A stretch of 64,000 nt of DNA from Ilex aquifolium (lineage: Eukaryota > Streptophyta > Magnoliopsida > Aquifoliales > Aquifoliaceae), in NCBI GenBank assembly GCA_951799425.1, contig OX637406.1, forward strand, positions 29,382,390 through 29,446,389, in the 5' to 3' direction. The notes under the pieces are model-generated. The model had not been told where the DNA came from and made no database searches. It saw only the letters and a list, made by a program, of their open reading frames with translations. The position numbers and the translations under genes are program-made. This document shows, one piece after another, positions 1 through 10,405 of the stretch. Within the stretch, counting starts at the first letter, position 1. Every line of letters starts with the position of its first letter.

Positions 1-929
1 GGTGGTGGACGAGGATGCGTGTATTTTGAGAACAAATGTGAGGGGAAAGACATTTGATGTGACCCCAGACTTGACCGCTACTCTAATGAAGTACGAGAGG
101 CCACCTCCCAGCACCCCAGTGCACCCACACAACATCCCTGGGGTAAAAACCATCTCGGAGTATGCGGGGTTGATGTACGAGGACCTAACCCAATTCAGGG
201 GAACGATCCAAGTCGGGGGCCTCAAGCACTCCTATGGGATAATGAATAAGGTGCTACATTATAACTTGATCCCTAGGGGAGCCGAGAATAACTTGAACGT
301 GGAAAAGCTCGCCCTTCTGCACGCTGTTATGACCGAGAAGGCCATGGACATAGCCTTTTTGATATAGGAGTTTATGAAGGAATTCGCTCAAGCTAGAAAG
401 TTGAAGGTGAACCTTCCATTTGGCAATCTTGTCACCCCAATGTGCGACCACTGCAAGGTGAAGGGGTATATCTCTGACGTGTTGACTCCCCCCGAGACTA
501 GAGTCGTTGGGAAGTCGAGCAGCACCAAGAGGATAGCTATGAGTCGGGGTGAGCGAGCCAGAGTTTCGAGACCTAAGTCATCAGCTGCAGGGCCGTCTGC
601 TGCGAGGCCGTCTACTTCTGCCCCTATGCTCACAGTATCACAGTGCCTGGATGTGTTAGAGGAGACAGTGCAGGGGATATCGATGATGATGACCAGGCTC
701 TTACAACATACCTTCTCAGGTGAGCCGATCCCCAGTGGATCTCCTCCCCCAGCTACTATACCTTCCAGCTTCGCCCCCCTCACCTTCCACTATTGTTGAG
801 GTGGGAGATTCAGACGATGATGATGAGGAGGAGGAGGAGGAGGGGAGTGAGTATAAGAGTGAGGATGAGCATGCTGGTGAGGATGAGGATGCTGGAGAGG
901 ATGATGATGGGGACGAGGGTGATGAGTAG
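1..929 (+). pseudogene. PTP accessory ORF of a left-truncated Athila-like element (broken)
   Basis: The reading frame enters from the left edge and runs in frame 2 to a TAG at 365-367, resumes in the same frame to about 799, then shifts to frame 3 for a Glu/Asp-rich tail ending at 929. The translated core (VRG near residue 14, then SEYAG and MNKVLHYNLIPRG) aligns by eye with the ORFs at 23178-24161 and 44896-50526: same order of VRG-type strand, a TNKYR or MDKYK-like block, and LPF...LVT/LVS...C. This is the family I know as the putative plant transposon protein domain (Pfam PF20167, from memory). A Ser/Pro/Ala-rich linker and an amphipathic segment (LDVLEETV) precede the acidic tail. It lies between the unseen pol and the 3' LTR. 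Function unknown; I infer a nuclear regulatory protein. It is not an envelope: no signal peptide or membrane segment is visible. Confidence 0.7.
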
Positions 930-1239
930 GATGTTTTGGTTGTTTTGTTTCTTTTTGTTTTAGATTGTACACAGTTAGGGTTAGTTTTGTCGGCCTAGTA
1001 GAAGCGTCTTTAGGATTTTGGGCCGTTTTGTGTTGAACTCTAACCCCTTGTACTGAACTTTTAAAGTGATTACTGAAAAATGCCACAGTTGTTTGTTCTA
1101 TCTTGCCCAAGTTCATTTCTTTAATTGCATTGTGATTTTTTCATTTTGAATGTTTGGTGATATACTTGTTTAAATGGATTGTTGTAGTTTTATACTTTGT
1201 GGTTGAAAATAATAGGTTGCTAGGGACTAGCAAAAACTC
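930..1239 (+). other. Non-coding 3' tail before the polypurine tract
   Basis: T-rich sequence between the PTP ORF and the polypurine tract. No coding potential seen. The end (TTGCTAGGGACTAG at about 1217-1230) recurs, in element orientation, just before the polypurine tracts near 21390, 29150 and 42430, so it is a conserved part of the Athila-type 3' tail. Confidence 0.6.
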
Positions 1240-1250
1240 AAGTTGGGGGG
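1240..1250 (+). other. Polypurine tract (plus-strand primer) of Athila-like element
   Basis: AAGTTGGGGGG lies directly before the LTR start TGCAATTAGC. The same AAGTTGGGGGG(TG) word precedes the 3' LTR of element B at 29176 and, inverted, those at 21374 and 42411. Confidence 0.85.
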
Positions 1251-2872
1251 TGCAATTAGCATAATATTGCACATCATTTACACATTTGCACCCCTTTTAG
1301 ACTTGTTTTTGTGGTAAATATGGGAGGAATTATAATATTTCTACAATTAATGAGGTTCCGGTATGTTTGCAGGCAAATAGTTGGAAATGACATGAGTTAA
1401 GCCCCCATTGTATTGCTTAAGGGGCTTGACGATGGCATCGAAGGTGAAAAGACCAAGATTTGAGCAAAACAAGTAAAAACCTACCAGTAGGTTTGTTCAT
1501 AAAACTACTGGTAGGTTTTGTCTACTGGAGTTGGTTCTACCGCAAACCTTCCGGAAAGTTTTGGCTACTGGAGTAAAACCTACCGGTAGGTTTGGCCATC
1601 AACCTACTGGTAGGTTTTGCTGAAAAATGCCTGAAGCCTACAACTCAAGTTTTGTCACTTGGGGGTCCCACCTATGATTCTCCCACTTGTCCCCTGACAT
1701 CCCTTACACACATACATGCCTCCCCACATCTAAGGTTGGAATTTGGAGGCCCAAGCATTTATGAGGAAGAGAGAGAGAAGAAGGAAGCCTGAGAAGTTGT
1801 AGGCTAGGCTTGTTCTAGCCTGCCCAAGCCATCAACTCAGCCTCCTATGGATGGGAATCCTGTCACACATGCTAGAGGACCTCCATGGACGAAAATGCAA
1901 GCTACTCTTTAGATTATTCAGCATTGTAGAGGAGAAGCTCAAGGAGGAAGACAGTTTTAGAGAGAGAAGTTAGATTTTTGCATTTCTTCTACCCATTTCA
2001 CTTGTAATCTTCTGTAAGACTCTATTAAGCTTCATTTATTGCACGTAATGTCATATCTTTCAAGTGTATTGCAAGTTTAGTGAAATATCTTTCAATCTAC
2101 CATTGTTACATTCAAATTTTACATTTCAAGTTTTTTAGTTGGGTATTAAATGCACTTATTTTTGTCGTTTCACTTCTCTTCACTTTAATTACAAGTTTAA
2201 CTTCCATTTCAATACCATGTCTCTTTACACATTGTTTGTCTTTGCATTTAACATGAGTAGCTAAGCTTTAAGTTGGCTAATACAAGGGAGATTTCTTCTT
2301 GGGCATGCTAAATCCACTATTCTTCATTCCTCCTCGTAGTGTGAGATGGTTTGGTTTGACTAGGTTGAGTGTGGACATGGTTTTAAGCTCTTGATACACC
2401 GTAGACTTGTCACGGGGTATGCTTGAGTCTACACTTTCATTTAGTCCCTCGCTTCCTACGAATCAATCGAACATCTATGTACCATTGGAAGAATGTTTTG
2501 AGTTGATTTGGCATTCCCATTGGAATGACCTCTTTGGATTAGCCAACACTTGTTTCCATTATTTTCTATCACAAACTTCACTCATCAAAACTCAAACTCA
2601 AAAGATTTTACACTTTTCCTTTTTAACCAAAATCACCTTCAACACAATTCACCTTCCTTCCCTGGGGAGACAATCTTGGAATACCAATTCCAAGTAAAAC
2701 ACGACACTCGAAAGTCTCTCTACGCTTGGGGAGCACTTTTGTACACACACACACACATATTCCATTTCTTGCATGATATTCGGGGGAGAGTGACACTCAC
2801 CTAACCGTATAAGCCACATACACATTACTGGAATCATGGTAAAAAATTAGGAACGACGGATTAAATCAAGCA
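1251..2872 (+). mobile_element. 3' LTR, Athila-like, CTACCGGTAG palindrome type
   Basis: 1622 bp, starts TG, ends CA (AAATCAAGCA). It aligns along its length with the element B LTR (24162-26013): shared ATAATATTGCA start, GGGGGTCCCACC block, CACTTGTAATCTTTTGTAAG-like block near 2000, TTGGCTAATCCAAGGGAGA-like block near 2275 and the closing TTAGGAAC...CAAGCA. No usable TSD, because the left end of the element is outside the window. Confidence 0.85.
1478..1618 (+). promoter_or_regulatory. Palindrome cluster CCTACCGGTAGG in LTR U3
   Basis: A perfect 18-bp palindrome AAACCTACCGGTAGGTTT sits at 1576-1593. Three near-palindromic relatives (CCTACCAGTAGG or CCTACTGGTAGG) occur at about 1479-1492, 1503-1517 and 1601-1618. 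A TATA-like TTACACACATACATG follows at about 1702, so the cluster is upstream of the presumed promoter, as in the other LTRs here. Confidence 0.7.
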
Positions 2873-3542
2873 TAAGGTAAACCACATTTGACACCCACAT
2901 ACATTCCAACACATTCCACAAACAAGGAAGGACGTAATCCAAGCAAAAACCAATAACAAGTTCAGTAAAAAATAAATTAATATGATACAAATTGTTATAT
3001 ACAAGTGCTTGGGGGTAAATATAACAAAATAAAGGTAACCAATATCCACTGAGTCCCACATGGTGGTGCCTTCCTCTGTCGCTTGTCGGTTGTCCCTCAT
3101 ATGGATCTTGCATCTCCTTTGTCGACAGGTGCGACAATCCAACATCTACACGATAATGAGTATGGTACCCATGACCCCTACTATAGTCTCCCCCTTTGGC
3201 CTCTCCAATGTGTAGGTATGGAGAGATTGGTGGTGGAATAACCGATGTGATTGTAGGTGTCACCAACGGTCCAAGTGTCACATATGAAGGGGAATGAGTG
3301 AATGAATAGGTGGTGTGGTGGTATGAGTCACCAATGGTATTGGTGTCGCTAACGAAAGGGCAATGGCTGGTGGAGTGTCATGATCAACACTAGGGGGACC
3401 ATATAAAGGTGGTGGGTCTGGATGTGATGAAGTGGAAACAGTATCCAAGCCTGATGAAGAGGTTTGTCTTGGGGCTCACACCGTCTGTCGTAACATATGT
3501 ATACCATACTGAGGTGCAAGAATCAGTGTTGCAACTTGTGGT
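2873..3542. other. Unassigned spacer between two LTRs
   Basis: No LTR, polypurine tract or recognisable retroelement domain seen. The minus-strand translation from about 3540 to 2860 is rich in Pro, Thr, Ser and His and contains a Cys/Arg-rich stretch near 3110-3145, but it is broken by several stops. It could be the tail of a decayed transposase or host ORF; I cannot identify it. Confidence 0.3.
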
Positions 3543-5205
3543 TGATTAACCCTTACAAGTGACATTTCAATATAAATTAAAAGGGTTAATTACTTGTAAT
3601 TCATGTTTAATTGCTTATAAATTATGTGATTTCAATTGTGTAGGGTAAATATGGAGGCTAATAAAAATTGCGGGGTACAAGGAGCAATTTAGTAAAGTTC
3701 GGGGGTAGCAAGGTGGAAGAGTCAACGAAAAGAGGGAAAAACAAAAGTTTCTAGAAGGCTGCCACCGTCCGGACACTACTACCACCGTCCGGATGCCACC
3801 ACTCATATGAGATTCCCAATTAATGGATGCAAAGTTTGGAATAAAATTTGTATAAGCTAAAAGTGATCACCATCTGGAAGCCCCTCTCCAAAGTGCAGAA
3901 TTTAGCCTGAAAATCTGATTCCAGAGAATTGCCACCATCCGGACGCCACTACCACTGTCTAGACGTTGTTCCCCGAAGCTACATTTCTTACTTTTGATTT
4001 CAAGCCTTGGAATTGGTCCTTTTTGCCACCCATTTCCATGCATCTCCCTTTATAAATATCCCTAGTCCTTAGAAGAAGATCATCACTTCGTGGAGGAATT
4101 TCTCTTCCAATGCTCTCTAGTTTTGTAATGTTTACATTTCCTATCTTCTACATTTCTTGCTTAGCTATCTTCTTCATTTGGAGGGTTGAACTTCTCTCAC
4201 CTATCTAGATCTTTTGAAGCCATAAAGGGTGTGTAGTATTTCATTCATTCTTTAGTGAAGAAAGAAGCATTGTATTTATCTTTGGTAGTTTGTATCTTCT
4301 TCATTTCGAGGGATGGACTTCTCTCATTTTTCTAGATTCCCCTGAAGCCATGAAGGGTGAGTAGTATTTCATTCACTCTTTAGTGAAGAAAGAGTTTGTA
4401 TTCATCTTTTGCAATTGTAGTTCTCTTTACTTAGATGGATGAGATTCTCTCACTTGTGGCCATGAAGAGTGAGTAATTTATCATCCACTCTTCAGTGAAG
4501 GGTGATAGATTTGTAATGCATTATTTGAATAATATATTTGTGCAATTTCTATTATGCTTAATTGTTTCATCTCACTTTTGAATGATTGAATGTATCTAGC
4601 AAAGCTAAAGTACTTTGTATAATTGTTTGATCACCTATAGACAAATTAAGTCTTATTATAGGTGATGCTTATGATTCACTACAAGTACCCAAGCTAGGCC
4701 TTCGTGACAATCTTTTAATCTTTAATTCTATTGTGTTTAACCATATGATTGATTAACTTATTAAGATGCACATTTTTTTTTAAATTATTTGATTGGTTAT
4801 AGACAGGTTAAGTCTTGGCATACTCAATGTTTATAACTTTGTGCATAATGTCGGAGCTAAACTCTCTAACATAAAATAAATCATCATCTTTCGGTTAACT
4901 TTCTATTGACACCGGGGTTAACTGAGCTCTCATTATTGCACAAACATTGCACTCAAACACTATGCACATTTTTGGATCCCCGAAATAAAGAGTGACTTTA
5001 TCTTTATTATCAAGAACTTTATATTTTCTCTAGCACACAACTCTTCACAACCACTCATTTCTAAAGTTTTCATTCATCTTTGTCTCTATTGATCTTCTAT
5101 TTAAAATACCAACATTAGTTACATGTGGATACAACCTTGGACTTAACCGAGTTATTACTACAACTTGACTACTTTTACTTGGGCGTGCGTACCTTTGTCA
5201 AGTCA
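3543..5205 (+). mobile_element. 5' LTR, Athila-type, CGTCCGGACG palindrome type
   Basis: 1663 bp, starts TGATTAACCCT, as does the Athila II LTR in its own direction (42411 downward), and ends TCAAGTCA. It is followed at once by a decayed tRNA-Asp primer site and then a gag remnant, which sets the plus orientation. Internal copies of a sentence-like block (ATGAAGGGTGAGTAGTATTTCATTCA near 4350 and variants near 4220 and 4450) form a local threefold repeat. Confidence 0.8.
3766..4058 (+). promoter_or_regulatory. LTR promoter: CGTCCGGACG palindrome pairs and TATA box
   Basis: Two pairs of sites, each pair 20 bp apart start to start: 3766 (CGTCCGGACA) with 3786 (CGTCCGGATG), and 3936 (CATCCGGACG) with 3956 (TGTCTAGACG). 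Most departures from CGTCCGGACG are C to T or G to A. TATAAATA is at 4051-4058, 86 bp past the last site. Confidence 0.7.
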
Positions 5206-5210
5206 AGTTT

Positions 5211-5228
5211 TTAGCATCGTTGTCAAGG
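5211..5228 (+). other. Decayed primer binding site (tRNA-Asp)
   Basis: TAGCATCGTTGTCAAGGA replaces the Athila site TGGCGCCGTTGCCGGGGA. All six differences are C to T or G to A transitions, in a position six bases after the LTR end. Confidence 0.75.
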
Positions 5229-5411
5229 AACTATGGTTTTTGAAATAAAAGTGAAGAGACTTTGATTCTTTTGTATATATATTGTTGTTATCTCCATTTT
5301 CCTTATGTTTTGAATTCTTTTTATGTCTGTTGAATTAGTGGGGTCCGTAAAATAATCCAATCCTTCCACACATCGATCAATCACAGGCTCTTTTGATAAC
5401 AGATTGACTAA

Positions 5412-5640
5412 TAATCAGGGAGACGAGGAGGTAGTCCCTAATGTGTGAACCCTGAGCGAATACTTACATCCTATATGGAATAATGTCCCCTCTTGTTTTT
5501 TATTCCCTAAAAATGCACCTAACTTCAATCTGAAGCTTAGTACAATGCAATTACCAAGTTGGCAAGTTTTGCAAACTGAATTTTTCAAAAAAAATTTCCC
5601 TTTACACCGCACCAATGCACTCAAACAATAAATCATGAAT
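5412..5640 (+). pseudogene. gag: Athila gag remnant with internal deletion
   Basis: Plus-strand translation shows the Athila gag start region (SEYLHP, then VPSCFLFP, NAPNFNLK and a TMQLP block) joined directly to a later block (WQVLQTEFFKKNFPLHRTNALK). In the gag at 38927-40400 these blocks are separated by about 60 residues, so a deletion of roughly 180 bp lies between them. A stop interrupts the first block, and the frame ends near 5640 where the element is cut off. Non-functional. Confidence 0.75.
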
Positions 5641-6229
5641 TTTGTAGATTAGTGATTAAGTGGCACCTAGGAATTCAGGGTGTCACAAGATCTACCTTCT
5701 GGTTCAACTCTTTCAAGCATAGTAAGTCCAATTTTGTTAAAGTAGTTTCCCATCAGGCTCTAGGTAAACAGGGTATTGGTTCCATGATTTTCTCCTAGGA
5801 GGATTTTTGTGTCAACAAATTATTTGTGTTGTGGATGATTTTTATTGCTTTACTTTTCATACACATTTGCAATAGCATAGATGCGTACAATTTTTTCGAT
5901 GGAATGGTTGTTCTGATTCTCTTTGAATCGATTTGGTTATGGTTGGTGGAATTGAGCTTGTTGGAGGGTTGATTGGAGTGTTAAGCTAGTTGTAGGCATA
6001 CATACATTTCATCCATGCAATCAGTAGATGTTGTTCTTGTGGATAAATGAGGTGTTTAAAGGTCCAATTGACAAATTCATTGTTTAATTTTATAATTGAG
6101 GTTGATTAGGTTTTAAATTGGTCATTATCCGAGCATAATTTTTATAAACCTATTCACCTCCCTCTAAGTTGTGTCGAGCATTTCCACATGAATAGTCTTA
6201 AAGGTCCACTCGAATCTCCCCTTTCCTAG
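5641..6229. other. Degenerate sequence, possibly LINE 3' continuation
   Basis: Starts with a short GGTGTCACA-type LTR end (about 5670-5690). The rest could continue the minus-strand LINE of 6230-6838 towards its reverse transcriptase, but I see no RT motif. Nothing firm. Confidence 0.3.
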
Positions 6230-6838
6230 TTCTTTTTCCTTAGTATGGTGGACACGTGAAAATCTTTGTGTTTCTATCTGCTAGGGTTATCCACTTTAAC
6301 CTCGACTTTTGATACCATAATATTTCCTCTTGTTCTAAAATATTTTGGTATTGGAATTGAAGTTCTTCCTCCAGTTTATCTTACGTGAGTAATCATCCTC
6401 TTGGGATTTTGCGATGCCCTCAAGTGTGGCCATTATTATTCTTTTCTTTTAGAAAATATTCCCAAATTTTTCGATGTTGCATTCCCTTGCTTCATTTTCA
6501 AAGGCTGCAAATAGTTATTCTTATACTATGTTTGTGTTTATCATTCCATGTAAGTTTTCCCCACTGCATCCCAGGTTGATTAGGCCGCATTTTTCTACTC
6601 TTTCATTGAACTTACAAATTCTATTGCTATGATCCCCTCTTCTTCCTCTTTTTTCTGCGTACCTGGAGAAGTCGTTGAGATCCCCTGCAACCACCCACGA
6701 ATTATTGTAGTCATCCTTAGTATTGCTGATGTTATCCCATAATAATCCCTGTGTGAGCGTGAATTACTTATGATGTTGCCTCCTGAATTGTAATTGTCAC
6801 GTTAGTTGGGTTCCAGAATAGCCATATTCTCCTCAGAT
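6230..6838 (-). pseudogene. LINE (L1-type) ORF2 fragment: endonuclease and linker
   Basis: Minus-strand translation from 6838 downward gives the end of an apurinic endonuclease domain: a WLFWNPTNVTITIQ block, then LWDNIS, the WVVAGDLNDF signature (6661-6715) and CGLINLG (about 6570). Further on comes the L1 linker signature LEEELQFQYQNILEQEE followed by SRLKWITLADRNTKIF (about 6240-6370). Frameshifts and stops separate the blocks. The 5' side ends abruptly at 6839, where an LTR begins. Identification as L1-type is from these motifs alone. Confidence 0.75.
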
Positions 6839-6839
6839 C

Positions 6840-7620
6840 TATAAAACCCGAAAAAATTAAAATCTTAATTAAACGGATAAAATGGTAATTACACCATTAA
6901 ATAAGGGTTAAAAACTCAAATTTATATATAACTTGAATGGCGAAATGGACCTCACTGTTGGATTCATCTCGCGAACTCGAGTTAGGAAGTCAATTTTAAT
7001 TGAATTCCAAGACAGTCGGATTTTCACGTGTTGCAATAAGATCGGGTATGGCACGTTTAAAATTTTACGATCAGATTTTAATCGTGGGACACATAATATA
7101 ATTTAAATTAAATCTCATAAAAGTATATCAAACATGACACTTGGTGAGATGTGATTAGTTGGGACAAAATTAGACTAATGAAAAAGTGACACGTAGCGCG
7201 CTTTAGGGGCCAAGTATATAAAGGGGCTTAAAGGTGGAAGACTTTGTCTTCCACCACACATATTTCTTGAATATTTTCTGTAGAGAGAGGAAAGAGAGAG
7301 AAAAGGTCATCCACTTTTTCTTCTTCTTCATTTCTTCATTTGATCTACGAAGATTCGTTCGTTGGATCGGGATAGCACAAAAACTAAAGTTGTTCTTCTC
7401 GACAAGGGCTACGCGTCTATACCAACTACAACCCATTTCCCCAAATTTTGGAAAATAGGGGTTGCACTCTAAATCTTCAACATAGATTGGTTCCGATAAG
7501 TTTTTCAACACAAAGCTATGAAAAAACTTGTCATTTTGAGCACTAAATTTTCATTGGGACAAAGAGAGGTCCAATTGTGACTCAAACTATGTTTTCAAAA
7601 CTCATAAATTGTTTTAAAAA
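6840..7620 (+). mobile_element. LTR fragment, TGTAAAACCCG family
   Basis: Begins TATAAAACCCG and aligns by eye with the first 500 bp of the LTR at 45359: AAATGGTAATT, GGACCTCACTGTTGGATTC, GATAGTCGGATTTTAC-like and a GACAAGGGCTACGC block. A TATA box (AGTATATAAAGGGG) is at about 7211-7224. No matching right end; it is cut by the copia fragment. Confidence 0.65.
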
Positions 7621-8040
7621 ACTTTTCTTTTAAAATCATCTAGGTGTCATAATCGGATTGCTTCCAATTCCATTTTTATCGTAATCAACCTAAATTAAAA
7701 ATAACAAAGGGTTCATCTTAGGTGTCTAGGTCATTACGTTGTCTTAAGCATGAAGGTGCATACGAATGTTGAATGATGTTGTTTTGACGCTTGATCATCT
7801 CCCTTCAATGATGATTTTGGATCATGAACTTGATAGCATCATGACCATGGAACAGGTTGAGATTTTACAATGGATTCCAAGAAATTAGCCAATTACAAAT
7901 ATGACTTAACAATCTCCCCCCTTTGACAATTTCATGACAAAATACACAAGTTAGAAATTAAGATTACAACTCAAAGCCATTGAACAAAAGAATTGTAAAC
8001 TAATGTCAACTCTTATGCATACATCCTAAATCTCTATCTA
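7621..8040 (-). mobile_element. Copia 3' end fragment (polypurine tract and LTR start)
   Basis: On the minus strand, a CAAAGGGGGGAGATTG tract (about 7911-7926) is followed by TGTTAAGTC as an LTR start, the usual arrangement at the 3' end of SIRE/Maximus-type copia elements. The bases before it resemble the end of a polyprotein (ATGAAATTGTCAAAGGGG). No RT or integrase is present and the far LTR end is not defined. Confidence 0.45.
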
Positions 8041-8095
8041 AACATTGAGTGAAAGCATTCAAGTTTGAAAACAATAATATGATCATAAAATCAAT

Positions 8096-9059
8096 TTTAA
8101 AACCCGAAAAAATTTAAAATTTTATTGTGAAGGGAAAAATGATAATTAGCCATTGCAGTACGGATTGAAAACCCAAATTTTTCTAGAACTCGAGTCCTTG
8201 TTGAGATAGACCCTCACTTGGGTCCTTGTTGAGAAGAAGCTGGAATGTGGGTTTAAATTATATTTTTGTAAAACAATGGTGTAACTTGTTCTGAATTATA
8301 AATTGTGGGAAGAGAACATGTAATGAACTCTTTTGGATTGTTTTTTTGCATAATTGAATGTTATGTGAGTTTGGGCGAACTCGGAATGGGATTGGAGAGT
8401 TAAAGGTTAAAGTTAGAATGAATTTGAGGAAAATCTGGGCCCAGTTATTGATACCTAAGTGATTAAGTACCGGTACTACGTTGTTAGATGGGCTAGGTAC
8501 TAGTACTTTGACATACGGATACTAGTACCTGGATTCCAGAGGGCTTAGGTACCGGTACCAAGGCTTCAAGTACCAGTACTATGACATGTAGATACTGGTA
8601 CCTAGAAAACAGTAGGCTCAGGTACTGGTACCCCGTCACCTAGGTATTGGTACTTTGACAACTAGAAGGAACCTGGAAAAACAGAAGGCTCAAGTACCGT
8701 TACCACGTGAGAGAAGTACCAGTACCTCTTCCAAAATTTTTTAAAAAATTTAAATATAACTTTGCCAAGTCTTTGGGCCTTGAGCCTTCTTGTTTAAAGG
8801 AAGTAATTGGTTTAATATTAAGTGTAAATTGGTGGGGATTGGATCTTGGAATGGTCAAGTAATTGATATGTGCATAGGTTATGCGTTTGGGAGTGCTCCG
8901 GTACAAGGGAGACTCTGCCCAAACTCTGTGTTGGTTGCGATCTCGGTGAAGGGGAATGTGATGACGTGGTGTCGGGTTATGTGACATTCATGGGTACTTC
9001 CGCGGGTTGATGGGTGATCAATAGGTTGAGAAAGGACCCTCAGATTTTAGGGCGTCATA
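8096..9059 (+). mobile_element. Solo LTR, TGTAAAACCCG family, in a Tekay LTR
   Basis: 964 bp, starts TTTAAAACCCG and ends GGGCGTCATA (decayed TGTAAAACCCG...GGCGTCACA). Perfect 5-bp TSD TCAAT at 8091-8095 and 9060-9064. The last 100 bp match the end of the LTR at 45359-49924 (TACTTCCGCGGGTTGATGG near 8995). No internal region, so solo. Confidence 0.8.
8467..8715 (+). promoter_or_regulatory. Array of GTACCGGTAC-type palindromes
   Basis: At least nine sites of the form GTAC-NNN-GTAC or close variants: perfect GTACCGGTAC at 8467 and 8549, GTACTAGTAC at 8507, and variants at 8519, 8570, 8592, 8621, 8643 and about 8694-8715. Unlike the Athila and Tekay LTRs, I see no TATA box just downstream, so the role here is less clear. 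Confidence 0.65.
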
Positions 9060-9465
9060 TCAATACAGTGTTGCATCGGTCGGTGATCATCCTAATAGAC
9101 CACTCAGGGTCAATATGAACATACGATCCAACCTTTTAAGGGACTTTCAGCCCAAGGAAGATATGTTCCCTAATAAAAATTCGGTACCCAAGTTCGAAGA
9201 CCAACAGGGCCACCTACGTATTTACAAACTCAATGAGAAACCCTCTAAAACCTCAACCTGGAACATAAACCCTCTGCTACTAAACTGTTGTGCACTTACA
9301 TTTAATTCAAAAATGGACCCCAGTGTTTCATTCAATAGAAACAATATGAGCATTCCGAACATTTGAACAATACAAACAATTAGTGAGAACCGTACTCAAA
9401 CCCTAATCTGGGTCCGGATTCTAAGCTAATGTTCAAACACCCAATCATATATTTCAAAACACGTA
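9060..9465 (-). mobile_element. Inverted piece of a Tekay LTR
   Basis: Reverse complement matches the LTR at 17768-18160 (for example TTTTGAAATATATG, GGGTGTTTGAACATT, GATTAGGGTTTGAGT, GGATCGTATGTT). A further short piece at 8041-8090 continues it on the far side of the solo LTR. Interrupted at 9465/14552 by the Tat element. Confidence 0.75.
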
Positions 9466-10173
9466 TGATGGGGAGAATTTAGTCTCAACAAAGGGAAAGG
9501 TCCTAGTTGGCACTACCTTTAGAAATGTAACTGTTGGCTGACCTATTAGCAAGAAATGAAAGCTAGAGGAGTAATAAGCTTAGATAATCAGCTTTTCCCA
9601 ACCCGGTGGAAACTAGAAGCATGGTAAAGCTTATCCCAAATTTTTAGGAACCTTCTCTGCTAAAGACTGACTCAAATGGCAGATTTGTTTAGATATTGTA
9701 GGGAAGATAAGATGGTTAAGGGATAATGACAAGACCATACCCTCGACAAGCTTTATCCACATGATCAAACAGACTCCAAGCACTGATAGAACTCTGGATG
9801 GTTATCCCAACAAGGGATAAAGTCCATTGAAGCCAAGACTCCTCAACCGAAAGGAGATCTGGCAAATTCAAACAACTAGGAGAGCCTAGAGTCCACTTTC
9901 CCTTAGACACCTATCAAATTACTATAAAAAGGGACCTCTGAGGTAAGACCAAGGTAAGTACACTAAGCCCAATTAAATTGCTACACCTTAAAATTATGAG
10001 ATACTATCTTAAGCATCGGAGGGTTGACCCCGGAGCATCCCTCCAGTCTTTGACTTTCTTTTCAGGTAACACAATCGTTGAAAGCCTCTCTCAAAGCTCA
10101 AACAAATGTGTAGCTTGGCCTAGATCAACGTCAACAACTTTTAGTATAGTTGGATGCATTTTTTATTCCAATA
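9466..10173 (+). repeat. Tat 5' LTR
   Basis: 708 bp, starts TGATGGGGAGAATTTAGTC and ends TTATTCCAATA. Direct repeat of 13847-14551, for example GGGAAAGGTCCTAGTTGGCA and AAGGAGATCTGGCAAATTCAA. Confidence 0.85.
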
Positions 10174-10176
10174 GTT

Positions 10177-10194
10177 TGGCACCGTCTGTGGCAA
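10177..10194 (+). other. Tat primer binding site
   Basis: TGGCACCGTCTGTGGCAA, four bases after the LTR. It is close to the TGGCGCCGTCTGTGGGAA site of Tat/Ogre elements, which I recall as tRNA-Arg primed. Confidence 0.75.
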
Positions 10195-10405
10195 ACGACT
10201 TGATAACCAAAGTTCTTTCTCAGTTTTGCTATATGCCAGTGCATGGTGTCAACCAGAGCCATGAATGCCAATCAAAGACAACCTTACTAGAGATCAGCCA
10301 ACTCAAGGGATTGCTGGGGTTGAAATTCTAGATCTAGACCCTCCTCGCCTCAACAAACATCTGGAGGCCCAATAGATTCTCAACTTTGAAAGGAATATGG
10401 ATTAA

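Noticed and set aside
388-783. 131-codon minus-strand frame opposite the first PTP ORF
   Set aside because: Shadow of the plus-strand ORF, which has homologues; the minus frame has none here.
1-929. Envelope-like gene in the Athila env position
   Set aside because: No signal peptide, membrane span or cleavage-like site in any of the three homologues; the acidic or helical tail fits a soluble protein.
2847-3281. Minus-strand frames as a host gene
   Set aside because: Overlapping short frames with stops and no recognisable domain; composition only suggests a Pro/Thr-rich relic.
5415-5636. Minus-strand 73-codon frame
   Set aside because: The plus strand reads as a gag remnant; the minus frame is its shadow.
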